A stretch of 64,000 nt of DNA from a bacterium (GTDB lineage Bacteria > Verrucomicrobiota > Verrucomicrobiia > Limisphaerales > UBA11358), in assembly GCA_021817945.1 (NCBI GenBank), contig JAKAFL010000008.1, forward strand, positions 32,955-96,954, written 5' to 3'. Shown here piece by piece: positions 40,889 to 50,480 of this stretch. The translations under genes and the position numbers were made by a program. The notes beneath the pieces were generated by a model. That model saw only the letters and a program-made list of their open reading frames with translations. It was not told the origin of the DNA and made no database searches. Each line of letters starts with the position of its first letter. The stretch's first letter is position 1.

Positions 40889-41311
40889 TCATTTACCTTC
40901 ACTGATGGGGACTTTTTTGGTTTTGCCCTGGCCGGACTTTGCGGCGGGCACGTCAATGCGCAAAAAGCCATTCAAATAAACCGCTTTAGCCAGACTCAGG
41001 TCATACTCGGGCGGAATTTCAAGGGCGGTTTCAAAGGGACCGTAGGAAATCTCCATGATGACAAAGTTGCAACTGGACGGACGGCAGCAATCTTCCCGTT
41101 CACCGCTGATACGGAGGCGGTTTCCCTCCACAATGATTTCGAGGCTGTCGCTCCGCATGCCGGCCAATTCAACTTTGACCACCAACCCGCCCTCCGTGAT
41201 GTAAACATCGGCGTTGGGAACCCAACGTCCGGTGGCCGGCTCGCCGCCCCCTCCCAGTTTTGCGGTATGTGTGCCAAAATGAATGGAGGAACTGACTTTG
41301 GTGAGTGCCAT
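40889..41311 (-). CDS. Hsp20/alpha-crystallin family small heat-shock protein
   Basis: PNADVYITEGGLVVKVELAGMRSDSLEIIVEGNRLRISGERED...YGPFETALEIP. Confidence 0.9.
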   Translation of the reverse strand: MALTKVSSSIHFGTHTAKLGGGGEPATGRWVPNADVYITEGGLVVKVELAGMRSDSLEIIVEGNRLRISGEREDCCRPSSCNFVIMEISYGPFETALEIPPEYDLSLAKAVYLNGFLRIDVPAAKSGQGKTKKVPISEGK

Positions 41312-41510
41312 GCTTTTGACTTATGATTGCCGTTTTTTAGGGCTTGGCATGTCCTAGGGAGACCACGCCCGCCACACAATGAACATAACCTGACTTGGGC
41401 AAGGTGCAACTGGAATTTTAACACTGTAAATTTAAAGCGGGTCTGAAACCTTTGCGCTGAGGGGTTGTTTTATGCTTTCAAGCGCCCAAACGCGACCCTA
41501 ATTTGTACCC

Positions 41511-41948
41511 ATGGCAGAACCATTCCGATGTCTTCACCGGGTGATTTACGCAGAGTGTACCGTGGGCAACCATGTGTACCATTCCCGGTACTTTGATTTT
41601 CTCGAATTTGCCCGGGGCGAGTTTATCCGCAGTCTGGGCACCACGGTGAAAGCCTGGCAGGAAGGGGATGCCATTTTCCCGGTGATAGAAGCCCGCGCGC
41701 GCTACCGGGCGCCGGCCCGTTACGATGATTTACTGACCCTGGAAGTGTGCCCCACTCGGATGGACCGCGTGCGGATTCATTTTGGCCACCGCATTTTTAC
41801 CGAGTCTGGAAGGCTTGTTTTGGAAGCGGAAACTTTTCATGCCTGCACCACGTGCGGAGAGAAACTCCGGCGGCTGCCGCCCGAAATGGCCCAAGCTTTT
41901 CAGAATTTTGTCAATCCCGACTACTTATCCTGGAATAAGGGCGGTTGA
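41511..41948 (+). CDS. Acyl-CoA thioesterase (YbgC/FadM-like hotdog fold)
   Basis: VIYAECTVGNHVYHSRYFDFLEFARGEFIRSLG...EARARYRAPARYDDLLTLEV. Confidence 0.88.
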   Translation: MAEPFRCLHRVIYAECTVGNHVYHSRYFDFLEFARGEFIRSLGTTVKAWQEGDAIFPVIEARARYRAPARYDDLLTLEVCPTRMDRVRIHFGHRIFTESGRLVLEAETFHACTTCGEKLRRLPPEMAQAFQNFVNPDYLSWNKGG

Positions 41949-42058
41949 CGCGGCTTTGTGGGTGGCAGAACCAAATTTGGCATTTTCAACACAATATAAG
42001 TAAAAGAGTTGCCTCCTTTTCATGAGTCATGCTAGTGTGACGCCCATTCAGGTTTCAA

Positions 42059-43690
42059 ATGTGTTTGTTCAAGCTAATCAGGGTTTTAAACAGGGCGTGG
42101 GCATTACTGGTACTGGGGTTGGCGCTAGCTGGTTATACAGCCTTGGCAGGCTCCCCCGCAAACCAAACCGGGACGGTCAATCTGGGCCTGAATCAATTTC
42201 TTCAATTGGTTTTGCATCGGAACGAGGAATTGCAGGCCCAGATGATCGAAACCGAAGTGAGTCACCGCAAGGAAAAGAGCACCCATGGGGCCTTTGAGCC
42301 GCTTCTGGAAGCCTCTGTCCAGCACGTGATCAACCAGCGCACCAATGACGTACAACAACAGGCGGCGCTGTTGGGAGAGCCCTCCTTTTCGGAGCAAAAC
42401 AACCTTTATGACAGCGGGGTGGAATCGCTGCTCCCGACCGGCGCCAAAATCCGCCTTGGCTATTCGCTGAGCGATTTTTACAACAATGCGTCGGCCAGTC
42501 CCCTCGCCGTAACCACCAGCAACTTCACACGTCAATTTGTGACGTTTGTGGGGTTTACTTTCAGCCAACCCCTGCTCAAGGACGGTGGATTTACTCCGAC
42601 CCTGGCGGAGTTGCGATTGGCGGCGATGGATTCCGAAATAGCCTTTCAACAATATAGGCATCAATTGATGCTCACCCTTTCGAGAGCGGAAAGCGCGTAT
42701 TGGAACCTGTATTTTGCCCAGCAACAACTGAAGTTTTTTGACCAATCGGTGGCGGTGGCTGGGGAAGTGCTGGATGACACCCGGGAAAAACTTCTGGCTG
42801 GTCAAGGCTCCGAGCTGGATGTGATGGAATCCCAGTCTGAACTGGCTTTGAGACAAACCAAGCGCAATGAGGCGCTCCAGAGTTATTACGATGCCGTGGG
42901 CTCCATGCAATCCCTTGCCGGCGGGGCCCTTTTCCCATGGTACACAGGGGCCAATCAGCCCACACTAAATGCCACGGATTCGCCGCCGGAAACGAATAGC
43001 GCGGTTTCGTTTTTTGACGCAGCCGAGGGGGCGCTAAGCCTGAACCCCGACTATCTCATCCAACTGCAAAAAATGAAGCAGGAGGAAGTGCGCGTGGGCG
43101 TGGCCAAAAACCAGGTTTTACCCCAACTCGATTTCAAGGGGGCCTACGGGTACAACGGGCTTGGGTTTTCCCCGGGCTCCTCCTGGGAACTTGCGGCTCA
43201 ACAGCAGTATCCGTCCTGGTCGGTGGGTTTGGAATTGATCCTGCCCATGGGTGGCAACATCAAGGCCCGCAATTTGCTTCACGCCCAGGAACTGGGCCTG
43301 CAGGAGGCTTATATGAACCTCAAAAACGTGCAGCAGGAGATTGGGAACCACCTGGCCACCGCCATGCATAAAGTCAGTGGATGGCAGCAAAGCACACTGA
43401 GTTGCCAGACCGTGGTGCATTACAACGAAACACTTTTAAAAACCGAACTGGAACGATTGAAGGCGGGCAGCGTGGATGGCCACAAGGTCCTCGAGGTGGA
43501 GGAAGACCTGCTCGATTCACGCCAGGAACTGGCCAATGCCCAGGTGCAATACGCCTGCTCATGCCTGGAACTGCAAATTGCCAGCGGAACCCTTCTCAAG
43601 GAACACAACATGGATGTGACCCGCAACCAGTTAAAGATTCAAACGGACAATTTCCTGGCTGGCGTCCAGAAGAGCAATTCAACTTTTTGA
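42059..43690 (+). CDS. TolC family outer-membrane channel
   Basis: FLQLVLHRNEELQAQMIETEVSHRKEKSTHGAFEPLLEA; TFSQPLLKDGG; two-repeat TolC architecture. Confidence 0.9.
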   Translation: MCLFKLIRVLNRAWALLVLGLALAGYTALAGSPANQTGTVNLGLNQFLQLVLHRNEELQAQMIETEVSHRKEKSTHGAFEPLLEASVQHVINQRTNDVQQQAALLGEPSFSEQNNLYDSGVESLLPTGAKIRLGYSLSDFYNNASASPLAVTTSNFTRQFVTFVGFTFSQPLLKDGGFTPTLAELRLAAMDSEIAFQQYRHQLMLTLSRAESAYWNLYFAQQQLKFFDQSVAVAGEVLDDTREKLLAGQGSELDVMESQSELALRQTKRNEALQSYYDAVGSMQSLAGGALFPWYTGANQPTLNATDSPPETNSAVSFFDAAEGALSLNPDYLIQLQKMKQEEVRVGVAKNQVLPQLDFKGAYGYNGLGFSPGSSWELAAQQQYPSWSVGLELILPMGGNIKARNLLHAQELGLQEAYMNLKNVQQEIGNHLATAMHKVSGWQQSTLSCQTVVHYNETLLKTELERLKAGSVDGHKVLEVEEDLLDSRQELANAQVQYACSCLELQIASGTLLKEHNMDVTRNQLKIQTDNFLAGVQKSNSTF

Positions 43691-43697
43691 CCTGCAC

Positions 43698-44417
43698 ATG
43701 TCCAAATTTTTCATTTCATTCCTGGTCGCCATCATGGCGGGTCTTCTGCCGCTTGCAGCCCAACCATTGGAGGTTTCGGGCATTACCGAACCTTACATGG
43801 ACGTCACCTTGGGACTGGCTGACCCGGGAATCATCAACGTCCAGCTTTACAAGGAAGGCGACTATGTTCCCAAGGGCAAGGTCATCCTTGAGTTGGATAA
43901 AAACCTTGAGGCCATTGAAGTGGAAAGGCGCAAAGCGGTGATGGATCAGGACCAAATGGTGTATCAATCCACCCTGGAACTTTCGCAAACCACGAAATCT
44001 GTCAGCCACGAGGACCTGACGAAGGCGGAGGCCCAGTACCGGGTTTCCGCCTCGGAATACCAGACGGCTCTTCAACAGTTGGCTGACCGGGCTCTAAAGG
44101 CTCCGTTTTCCGGTGTCATCACCGAGGTGCTGCTCAAACCCGGCGCCGCAGTGGCGCCTTACCAGCCCTTGGTGCGGTTGGTGGACACGACCCGCTGTTT
44201 TTTTGTGGGCCACATGGATGGGCTGGCCGTCTCACGCCTTCATCTGGGGGAAAAGGTAAAAATTGACGTGGATGGCGGATACACAGTGGATGCCCAGATC
44301 AGTTTTATCTCACCCGTGGTGGATGCCGCCAGCGGGTTGGCACGTATCAAAGCGCTCTTCGACAATCCCTCCGGGACCATACGCCCGGGTTTGGCAGCCC
44401 GTTTGGTGGCGGATTAA
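43698..44417 (+). CDS. HlyD/RND-type periplasmic adaptor
   Basis: GIINVQLYKEGDYVPKGKVILELDKNLEAIEVERRKAVMDQ; LKAPFSGVITEVLLKPGAAVAPYQPLVRLVD. Confidence 0.88.
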   Translation: MSKFFISFLVAIMAGLLPLAAQPLEVSGITEPYMDVTLGLADPGIINVQLYKEGDYVPKGKVILELDKNLEAIEVERRKAVMDQDQMVYQSTLELSQTTKSVSHEDLTKAEAQYRVSASEYQTALQQLADRALKAPFSGVITEVLLKPGAAVAPYQPLVRLVDTTRCFFVGHMDGLAVSRLHLGEKVKIDVDGGYTVDAQISFISPVVDAASGLARIKALFDNPSGTIRPGLAARLVAD

Positions 44418-44425
44418 GGCTGTCC

Positions 44426-46261
44426 ATGCATTCAAACATTAATCAAGCCACGGAGGAAATGATGGGCCTGCGGCAGTTTGCCGGTCCGGCCCGGGATTTC
44501 TGGCCTCGTTACGTGGCTGCAGCGGCACAACTGGCCGGGGCCGATGCGACCGTGTTGATGCTGGGCCAGCCAGGAAAGGAACCTCGCTGGACCAGGATTG
44601 CGGATTGGGAGGCGGGCACAGGCCTGTCACGCCTTCGCACCCAATTCACCTCCCGCCTCCCGGATTTTGCCGGGAAATGTGTTGAAAAGGGCAGTTTCAT
44701 GGAATGCACCGATGCCAGCGCAGGGGCCTTTGTCCTGGCGCTGCGGCTTGCCCTGGTCAATCCGTCGGACGAAGTGGTGCTCGCGGTGCAGCTCAAGGAT
44801 TTTACAGAATCTGCCGCCCGGGAATCTTATCTCCGGCTTTCCCTGGTCATGGATGTGCCATCAGCCTACCAGCAAAACCTGTCATTTCAAAAAAGCCGCC
44901 AGGACGTGGAAAAATTTGCGGCGGTTTTGGATTTGAATGTGCCGGTGAATGATGCGACGCGTTTCATTCCTGCCGCGCTGGCTGTCTGCAATGGCATAGC
45001 CACCCGGTTTCGCTGCGACCGTGCCAGCCTGGGCTGGCTGGAAGGAGGGTATGTTCGCTTGCGGGCCATGAGCCGGACAGAACAATTTGACCGCCAGATG
45101 GCTGCCGCCCAAGCCATGGAAACCGCCATGGAAGAATGTGTGGACCAGGACGAGGAAATTGTGTGGCCCGAATCAGCGGAAGCCGCCAGTGTGTCTCGGG
45201 ACCACGAGGCTTTTGCCATGGACCAGAAATCCGGCCATGTTTGTTCGCTGCCATGGCGGCTGGATGACAAGGTGGTGGCCGTGTTGCTATGCGAACGGCG
45301 GGATCAACCTTTTACCCAGCCTGAAATCCAGCAACTTCGGCTTGCCAGTGACCAGGTGGTTCGGCGCATGGCTGATTTGCACTCGCGTGACCTGTGGTTT
45401 GGCGCCCGATGGAAAGCTGGATTGGAGGAACGACTTCCCCAATGGCTTGGACCGGGCCATGCCTGGAGCAAAGTGGGGGCCATCCTGGGCGTGCTGGTCC
45501 TGGCTGGCCTGATCTTCATCCGGGTTACCTACCGCGTGGGCGGCAACTTCATTCTCCGCAGCGACCAGGCAGAATTCCTGACGGCGCCATTTGACGGTTA
45601 CATCCGGGAAGTTTATGTGAGGGCGGGAGACCCGGTTGTCCGCGGGCAGCCTCTTGTGATGCTGAACCAGGATGAATTGTTGCTGGACCAGGCGGCCGCC
45701 GCAGCGGATGTTTCCCGCTACGAAAGGCAGGCGGAAAAAGACCGCGCTGCCGATGACATGGCACAAATGCGGATTGACCAAGCCCAGGCCCGACAGGCAC
45801 AGGCTCAATTGGATCTTGTTCACTTTCGTCTGGATCATTCCGTGCTTCGCGCCGGGCTCGATGGAGTGGTCATAGAAGGAGACCTCAGGGAACGAATAGG
45901 ATCGCCCGTCAAACAGGGGGACGCGCTTTTACGGGTCACACGATTGGACACTCTTTATGCGCAGGCGGAGATACCGGAGTCCGATATCCATGAAATCGCC
46001 ATCGGCGCCAGCGGGCAGATTGCCTTTGTGACACTGCCCAAAACCAGGTTTCCGGTATCCATTCGCACGGTGGAACCGGCTGCGGTGCCGCAAAAGGATG
46101 GCAGCGTTTTTCTGGTGCGGCTGGAACCGCAAAACAGGACGCCTGACTGGTGGCGCCCGGGCATGACCGGCCTTTGCAAATTGGAATCCGGCAAGCGTTC
46201 ACTGATCTGGATACTGACCCATCGGACGGTGGATTTTCTGCGCATGAAATTATGGTGGTAA
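44426..46261 (+). CDS. GAF-like sensor domain fused via TM to HlyD-type adaptor
   Basis: N-terminal FIPAALAVCNGIATRFRCDRASLGWLEGGYVRLRAMS (GAF-like), TM ILGVLVLAGLIFI, then FDGYIREVYVRAGDPVVRGQPLVMLNQDELLLDQ...LDGVVIEGDLRERIGSPVKQGDALLRV. Confidence 0.82.
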   Translation: MHSNINQATEEMMGLRQFAGPARDFWPRYVAAAAQLAGADATVLMLGQPGKEPRWTRIADWEAGTGLSRLRTQFTSRLPDFAGKCVEKGSFMECTDASAGAFVLALRLALVNPSDEVVLAVQLKDFTESAARESYLRLSLVMDVPSAYQQNLSFQKSRQDVEKFAAVLDLNVPVNDATRFIPAALAVCNGIATRFRCDRASLGWLEGGYVRLRAMSRTEQFDRQMAAAQAMETAMEECVDQDEEIVWPESAEAASVSRDHEAFAMDQKSGHVCSLPWRLDDKVVAVLLCERRDQPFTQPEIQQLRLASDQVVRRMADLHSRDLWFGARWKAGLEERLPQWLGPGHAWSKVGAILGVLVLAGLIFIRVTYRVGGNFILRSDQAEFLTAPFDGYIREVYVRAGDPVVRGQPLVMLNQDELLLDQAAAAADVSRYERQAEKDRAADDMAQMRIDQAQARQAQAQLDLVHFRLDHSVLRAGLDGVVIEGDLRERIGSPVKQGDALLRVTRLDTLYAQAEIPESDIHEIAIGASGQIAFVTLPKTRFPVSIRTVEPAAVPQKDGSVFLVRLEPQNRTPDWWRPGMTGLCKLESGKRSLIWILTHRTVDFLRMKLWW

Positions 46262-46262
46262 C

Positions 46263-48422
46263 ATGACGGGGATACCGCGCACATTCAGTGAATCCTGGTA
46301 CCGCGTGGCTGGCCAGAAAATCTGCCTGCGCCCGGCGGTGCGGGTTCGGCGCCAGAATTTCCGCGGAGAACGGTGGATTATCCTCGAAAACCCCTTCAGC
46401 AACCAATATTTCCGGCTGCGTCCAGCGGCGTATGAATTTGTGGCCCGCCTGCGCGCGGACGGGACCGTGGAGCAGGCCTGGCAGGAATGCCTGGACCGGT
46501 TTCCAGATGCGGCGCCCAGCCAGGAGGACGCCATTCAGTTGCTGGCACAGCTTTATTTTGCCAATCTTTTGCAATACGACCTGGCGGCGGACAGCGCCCA
46601 ATTATTCGAAAGGTACAAATCCCGCCGCCAGCGTGAATTGGGTTTTAGTTTCCTGAACATCATGTTCATGAGGTTTCCGTTGCTGGACCCGGACCGTTTT
46701 CTTGTCCGAACGCTCCGGGCATTGCGGTGGTTGATCAGCCCTTGGGGTGCGGCGCTTTGGTTGCTGGTGGTTGGGTTTGGTTTGCAATGCGCCCTGTCCA
46801 ACGCGGGCGCCCTTCGGGCGCAGGGCGAAGGCATCCTCAACCCGGGCAATTTGGCGCTGCTTTACCTTGGGGTGATCCTGGTCAAGACCCTCCACGAATT
46901 CGGCCATGCATACTTCTGCCGCAGGTTTGGCGGCGAAGTGCACATCATGGGGGTGATGTTGATGATTTTCACTCCCATGCCTTACGTGGATGCCACCTCC
47001 TCCTGGAGTTTTCGGGAAAGGTGGAAACGCGCGCTTGTGGGGATGGCGGGAATGATCACGGAAATTTTCTTTGCGGCCATTGCCGCAGTCGTCTGGTCCC
47101 GGACAGGTCCAGGCGCGGTCCATAGCCTGGCCTACAACATCATGTTTGTGGCCTCGGTATCCACGCTTCTCTTCAACATCAATCCCCTGATGCGTTTTGA
47201 TGGATATTACATTTTATCGGACCTGCTTGAAATTCCAAACCTGAACCAACGATCCCAACTCCAGCTTCAGGCCTGGTGCGAGCGGTTTCTATTTGGAATA
47301 AAGAACCCATCTGCGCCAGCAGGAAGCAGGAGGGAGGCTGCGTGGCTCGGCGTCTTTGGGGTGGCCAGCGGCATTTATCGCGTGGTTGTTTTCACGGGGA
47401 TCCTCCTGGTGGTTGCAGACCGGTTTTTGATCGTCGGCTTGGTCATGGCGGCCTTTTGCCTGGTTTCATGGACCTTCATGCCCCTGTTCAAATTGACGCG
47501 GTACCTGGCCTTCAACCCTCGTCTGGAGCGGGTTCGCGCCCGGGCCATCGGGGTGTCGCTGGGCTTGTTTTCCTGTCTCCTTGTCCTTCTGGCAGTGGTT
47601 CCATTTCCCCATTCCCTTCGCGCCCCGGGTATCGTGAAGGCCACCCAGCGGACGGACACAGTCAATGAGGCGCCGGGCAGGGTGGTTCTGCTCTGCGCTG
47701 AACCCGGCGCCTGGGTTCTCCAGGGCCAACCCCTCCTGGTTCTCACCAACCCGGAATTGACCCTCGCCATTTCAAATACCCGGGCACACCTCGACGAAAT
47801 CAACGCCCGTCTGCGACTGGCTCAGGATGAGGATCCAGCGGATATTCAACCTTTGTCCCAATTGCATGATTCGGTTTCCTTCCAAATCCAAAAATTGCTT
47901 AAAGACCAGGAACATCTCATGGTAAAGGCCCGTCACGACGGCTTCTGGATTGCCCCCTCTCTTTCTGATTTTTCCGGCCGGTGGCTCCCTCAGGGCACGG
48001 AGTTGGGTCTTTTGGTCAATCCCGCTCATTTTGAGTTTCATGCCATCGTGGCTGAAGATGATGCCAAGGCATTGTTTGGAGCCCCGCTTCATCGTGCCAG
48101 TGTGAGACTGGCTGGCCAGGCAGATCAAAAATTGGCCGTCGGCTCCTGGAAAGTCATTCCCGGGGGGCAAAATATTCTGCCTTCCCCGGCCTTGGGTTGG
48201 GCGGGGGGTGGAGATGTGCCTGTCAGCACCCAGGAAAATCCCCAAGGCGATAAATCGGCGGAGCCTTTCTTTGAAGTCATCGCCGGGTTGAATCCCGGAG
48301 GTTCCCGCCAGGTCATGGATGGTCGTTCGGGGAAAATATCCTTTCAACTGGCGCCCGAACCCCTGCTGCCGCGCTGGACCCGGAGCCTGTGGCAGTTGTT
48401 ACAGAAGCGATACGAGTTGTGA
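46263..48422 (+). CDS. Site-2 protease (M50) with PqqD-like N-terminus and HlyD-like C-terminus
   Basis: PqqD-like LRPAVRVRRQNFRGERWIILENPFSNQYFRLRPAAYEFVARLRADGTVEQAW; HExxH in LHEFGHAYFCRRFGG; second-metal motif NINPLMRFDGYYILSDL; C-terminal APGRVVLLCAEPGAWVLQGQPLLVLTNPE. Confidence 0.88.
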   Translation: MTGIPRTFSESWYRVAGQKICLRPAVRVRRQNFRGERWIILENPFSNQYFRLRPAAYEFVARLRADGTVEQAWQECLDRFPDAAPSQEDAIQLLAQLYFANLLQYDLAADSAQLFERYKSRRQRELGFSFLNIMFMRFPLLDPDRFLVRTLRALRWLISPWGAALWLLVVGFGLQCALSNAGALRAQGEGILNPGNLALLYLGVILVKTLHEFGHAYFCRRFGGEVHIMGVMLMIFTPMPYVDATSSWSFRERWKRALVGMAGMITEIFFAAIAAVVWSRTGPGAVHSLAYNIMFVASVSTLLFNINPLMRFDGYYILSDLLEIPNLNQRSQLQLQAWCERFLFGIKNPSAPAGSRREAAWLGVFGVASGIYRVVVFTGILLVVADRFLIVGLVMAAFCLVSWTFMPLFKLTRYLAFNPRLERVRARAIGVSLGLFSCLLVLLAVVPFPHSLRAPGIVKATQRTDTVNEAPGRVVLLCAEPGAWVLQGQPLLVLTNPELTLAISNTRAHLDEINARLRLAQDEDPADIQPLSQLHDSVSFQIQKLLKDQEHLMVKARHDGFWIAPSLSDFSGRWLPQGTELGLLVNPAHFEFHAIVAEDDAKALFGAPLHRASVRLAGQADQKLAVGSWKVIPGGQNILPSPALGWAGGGDVPVSTQENPQGDKSAEPFFEVIAGLNPGGSRQVMDGRSGKISFQLAPEPLLPRWTRSLWQLLQKRYEL

Positions 48423-48425
48423 GCC

Positions 48426-50414
48426 ATGCTGGAAATTCCCACCCAGGATTACCGGCGCAGTCATTTCCGGGGAGCGCCTTCGCCCCCGAGGGGATTGGAT
48501 GCTGCAGTCAACCGCGCCCTGGGCCGTTTCAAGCGACGCTCCTTCGTGCTCAATAAAATCCGTGACCAAGCATGGCAGGCGCTGGGGTTGGAATCGGAAA
48601 TGGCGGCGTTGACAGATGCGGCGTTGCGCAAACGACTCCTGGAAAGCCGGGAAACCTTTCGACGCAGGGGAATGGTCGGCGAGGTGAATCTGCTTTCCGC
48701 GCTGGCAGCCATGCGCGAGGCATCGGACCGGGTACTGGGACTGCGTCCGTTCCCGGTGCAACTCATGGGGGCACTCACCCTGCATCGCGGCTGCCTGGCT
48801 GAAATGGCCACCGGCGAGGGAAAGACCCTCACGGCCGGACTGGCTGCGGTCCTGATGGGTTGGACACGGCTGCCGTGCCATGTGATCACGGTGAATGATT
48901 ACCTTGTCCAGCGGGATGCACGCTGGCTGGAGCCATTTTATCATTATTGCGGCATACGCGTGGGTTACGTGGACGCATCACAAGGGCCGGCTGAACGTTT
49001 GAAAAACTACGGCTGCGATGTGACCTATGTCACCAGCAAGGAGCTGCTGGCGGATTTTCTTCGGGACCGGCTTGCCTTTGGGAAAATGCAGCACCCCACG
49101 CGCCGCCTGATCCGGCACATGCTCATGCCCAAACAACGTGCGGATGGCTTGGTATTGCGGGGGTTGCACTCTGCGATTGTGGACGAAGCGGACAGCATCT
49201 TGATTGATGAGGCTGTCACTCCGCTCATCATTGCTGCGCCCCATGAGAATCCGTGCCTTCGTGAAGCCACGCGCCTGGCGCGGGATTTGGCGCAAAACCT
49301 CCAAAGTGGCAGGGATTACCAGGCGGATCCCCGGCACAAGGAAATTGAACTGACCCGCGAGGGGACTGGAAAGCTGGTCGAGGAAGCTTCAAGGCTGCCG
49401 GGGTTGTGGAAAGGCCGGGACCGCAGGCTGGAACTGGTGGTTCAGGCTCTGGTGGCGCGGGAGTTTTTTCATTGCGGCAGCCAGTACATTATTGAGAACA
49501 ACCAAGTGGTGATCGTGGATGAATTCACGGGCCGACCCATGCCCCAGCGAACCTGGCGCGAGGGCATGCATCAAGCCATTGAAGCCAAGGAAAATCTGTC
49601 CATTACCGACCCTTCTGAAACCATTGCCCGCCTGAGTTTTCAACGCTTTTTCCGTTGTTTCGAGCGGCTGGCTGGCATGACGGGCACCGCAAGCGAGGCT
49701 GCCGATGAGTTTTGGCATATTTATGGCCTTGCCACCCTGCGTATCCCGCCTAATCGCCCCTGTATCCGGCAGCACTGGCCCGACCGCTATTTCCGTGATG
49801 AAAAGAGCAAGGTTGCGGCGGCTCTTTTGGAAATTGAACGCCTCCACGGCATTGGCAGACCCGTGCTGGTGGGAACCCGCAGCGTGAATGCCAGCGAACA
49901 ACTTTGGAAAGCACTGACGGATCGCGGCCACCAGGCCAGGCTCTTGAATGCCGCCAGGCTCGATGAGGAAGCTGCAACGGTGGCCCTGGCGGGCGAACGG
50001 GGACGCATCACTATCGCAACCAATATGGCTGGCCGGGGAACCGATATCAAACTGGGTTCGGGAGTTGCCGACCTGGGAGGCTTGCATGTTCTGGCCTTGG
50101 AACGGTTTGAATCTGGACGGGTTGACCGACAGTTGTATGGCAGGTCCGCCCGCCAGGGTGACCCCGGTACCGCTCAGGCTTTTGTGAGCGCTGAGGATGA
50201 ATTACCGCGCAAATACCTGAATCCCACTCTTCGTGGCCTTTTTCAGGGAATGTGCCAATCCAATGTTCCTGGTTCCCTCCATGTTTGCTCGTTTCTTATT
50301 CATCATGCGCAAGCCAAGGCGCAGAATGCCGCCTTCAAACAAAGGCAGGATGTCATGCGCGCCGATGTGTGGATGGACCAGGCTTTGTCCTTTGCCGGCA
50401 ACCCTTTCGGTTGA
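48426..50414 (+). CDS. SecA-like ATPase, truncated after start of helical scaffold domain
   Basis: Walker A MATGEGKTL, HVITVNDYLVQRDARWLEPFYHYCGI, AIVDEADSILIDEA, MTGTASEAADEF, ITIATNMAGRGTDIKLG, GRSARQGDPG; ends shortly after AQNAAFKQRQDVMRADVWMDQ. Confidence 0.93.
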   Translation: MLEIPTQDYRRSHFRGAPSPPRGLDAAVNRALGRFKRRSFVLNKIRDQAWQALGLESEMAALTDAALRKRLLESRETFRRRGMVGEVNLLSALAAMREASDRVLGLRPFPVQLMGALTLHRGCLAEMATGEGKTLTAGLAAVLMGWTRLPCHVITVNDYLVQRDARWLEPFYHYCGIRVGYVDASQGPAERLKNYGCDVTYVTSKELLADFLRDRLAFGKMQHPTRRLIRHMLMPKQRADGLVLRGLHSAIVDEADSILIDEAVTPLIIAAPHENPCLREATRLARDLAQNLQSGRDYQADPRHKEIELTREGTGKLVEEASRLPGLWKGRDRRLELVVQALVAREFFHCGSQYIIENNQVVIVDEFTGRPMPQRTWREGMHQAIEAKENLSITDPSETIARLSFQRFFRCFERLAGMTGTASEAADEFWHIYGLATLRIPPNRPCIRQHWPDRYFRDEKSKVAAALLEIERLHGIGRPVLVGTRSVNASEQLWKALTDRGHQARLLNAARLDEEAATVALAGERGRITIATNMAGRGTDIKLGSGVADLGGLHVLALERFESGRVDRQLYGRSARQGDPGTAQAFVSAEDELPRKYLNPTLRGLFQGMCQSNVPGSLHVCSFLIHHAQAKAQNAAFKQRQDVMRADVWMDQALSFAGNPFG

Positions 50415-50480
50415 TCGGTAATTCAGCCCTGACCGGATTTGCACGCGAGTGAATTCCAAGTGTCAAGGACCATACCCCCG

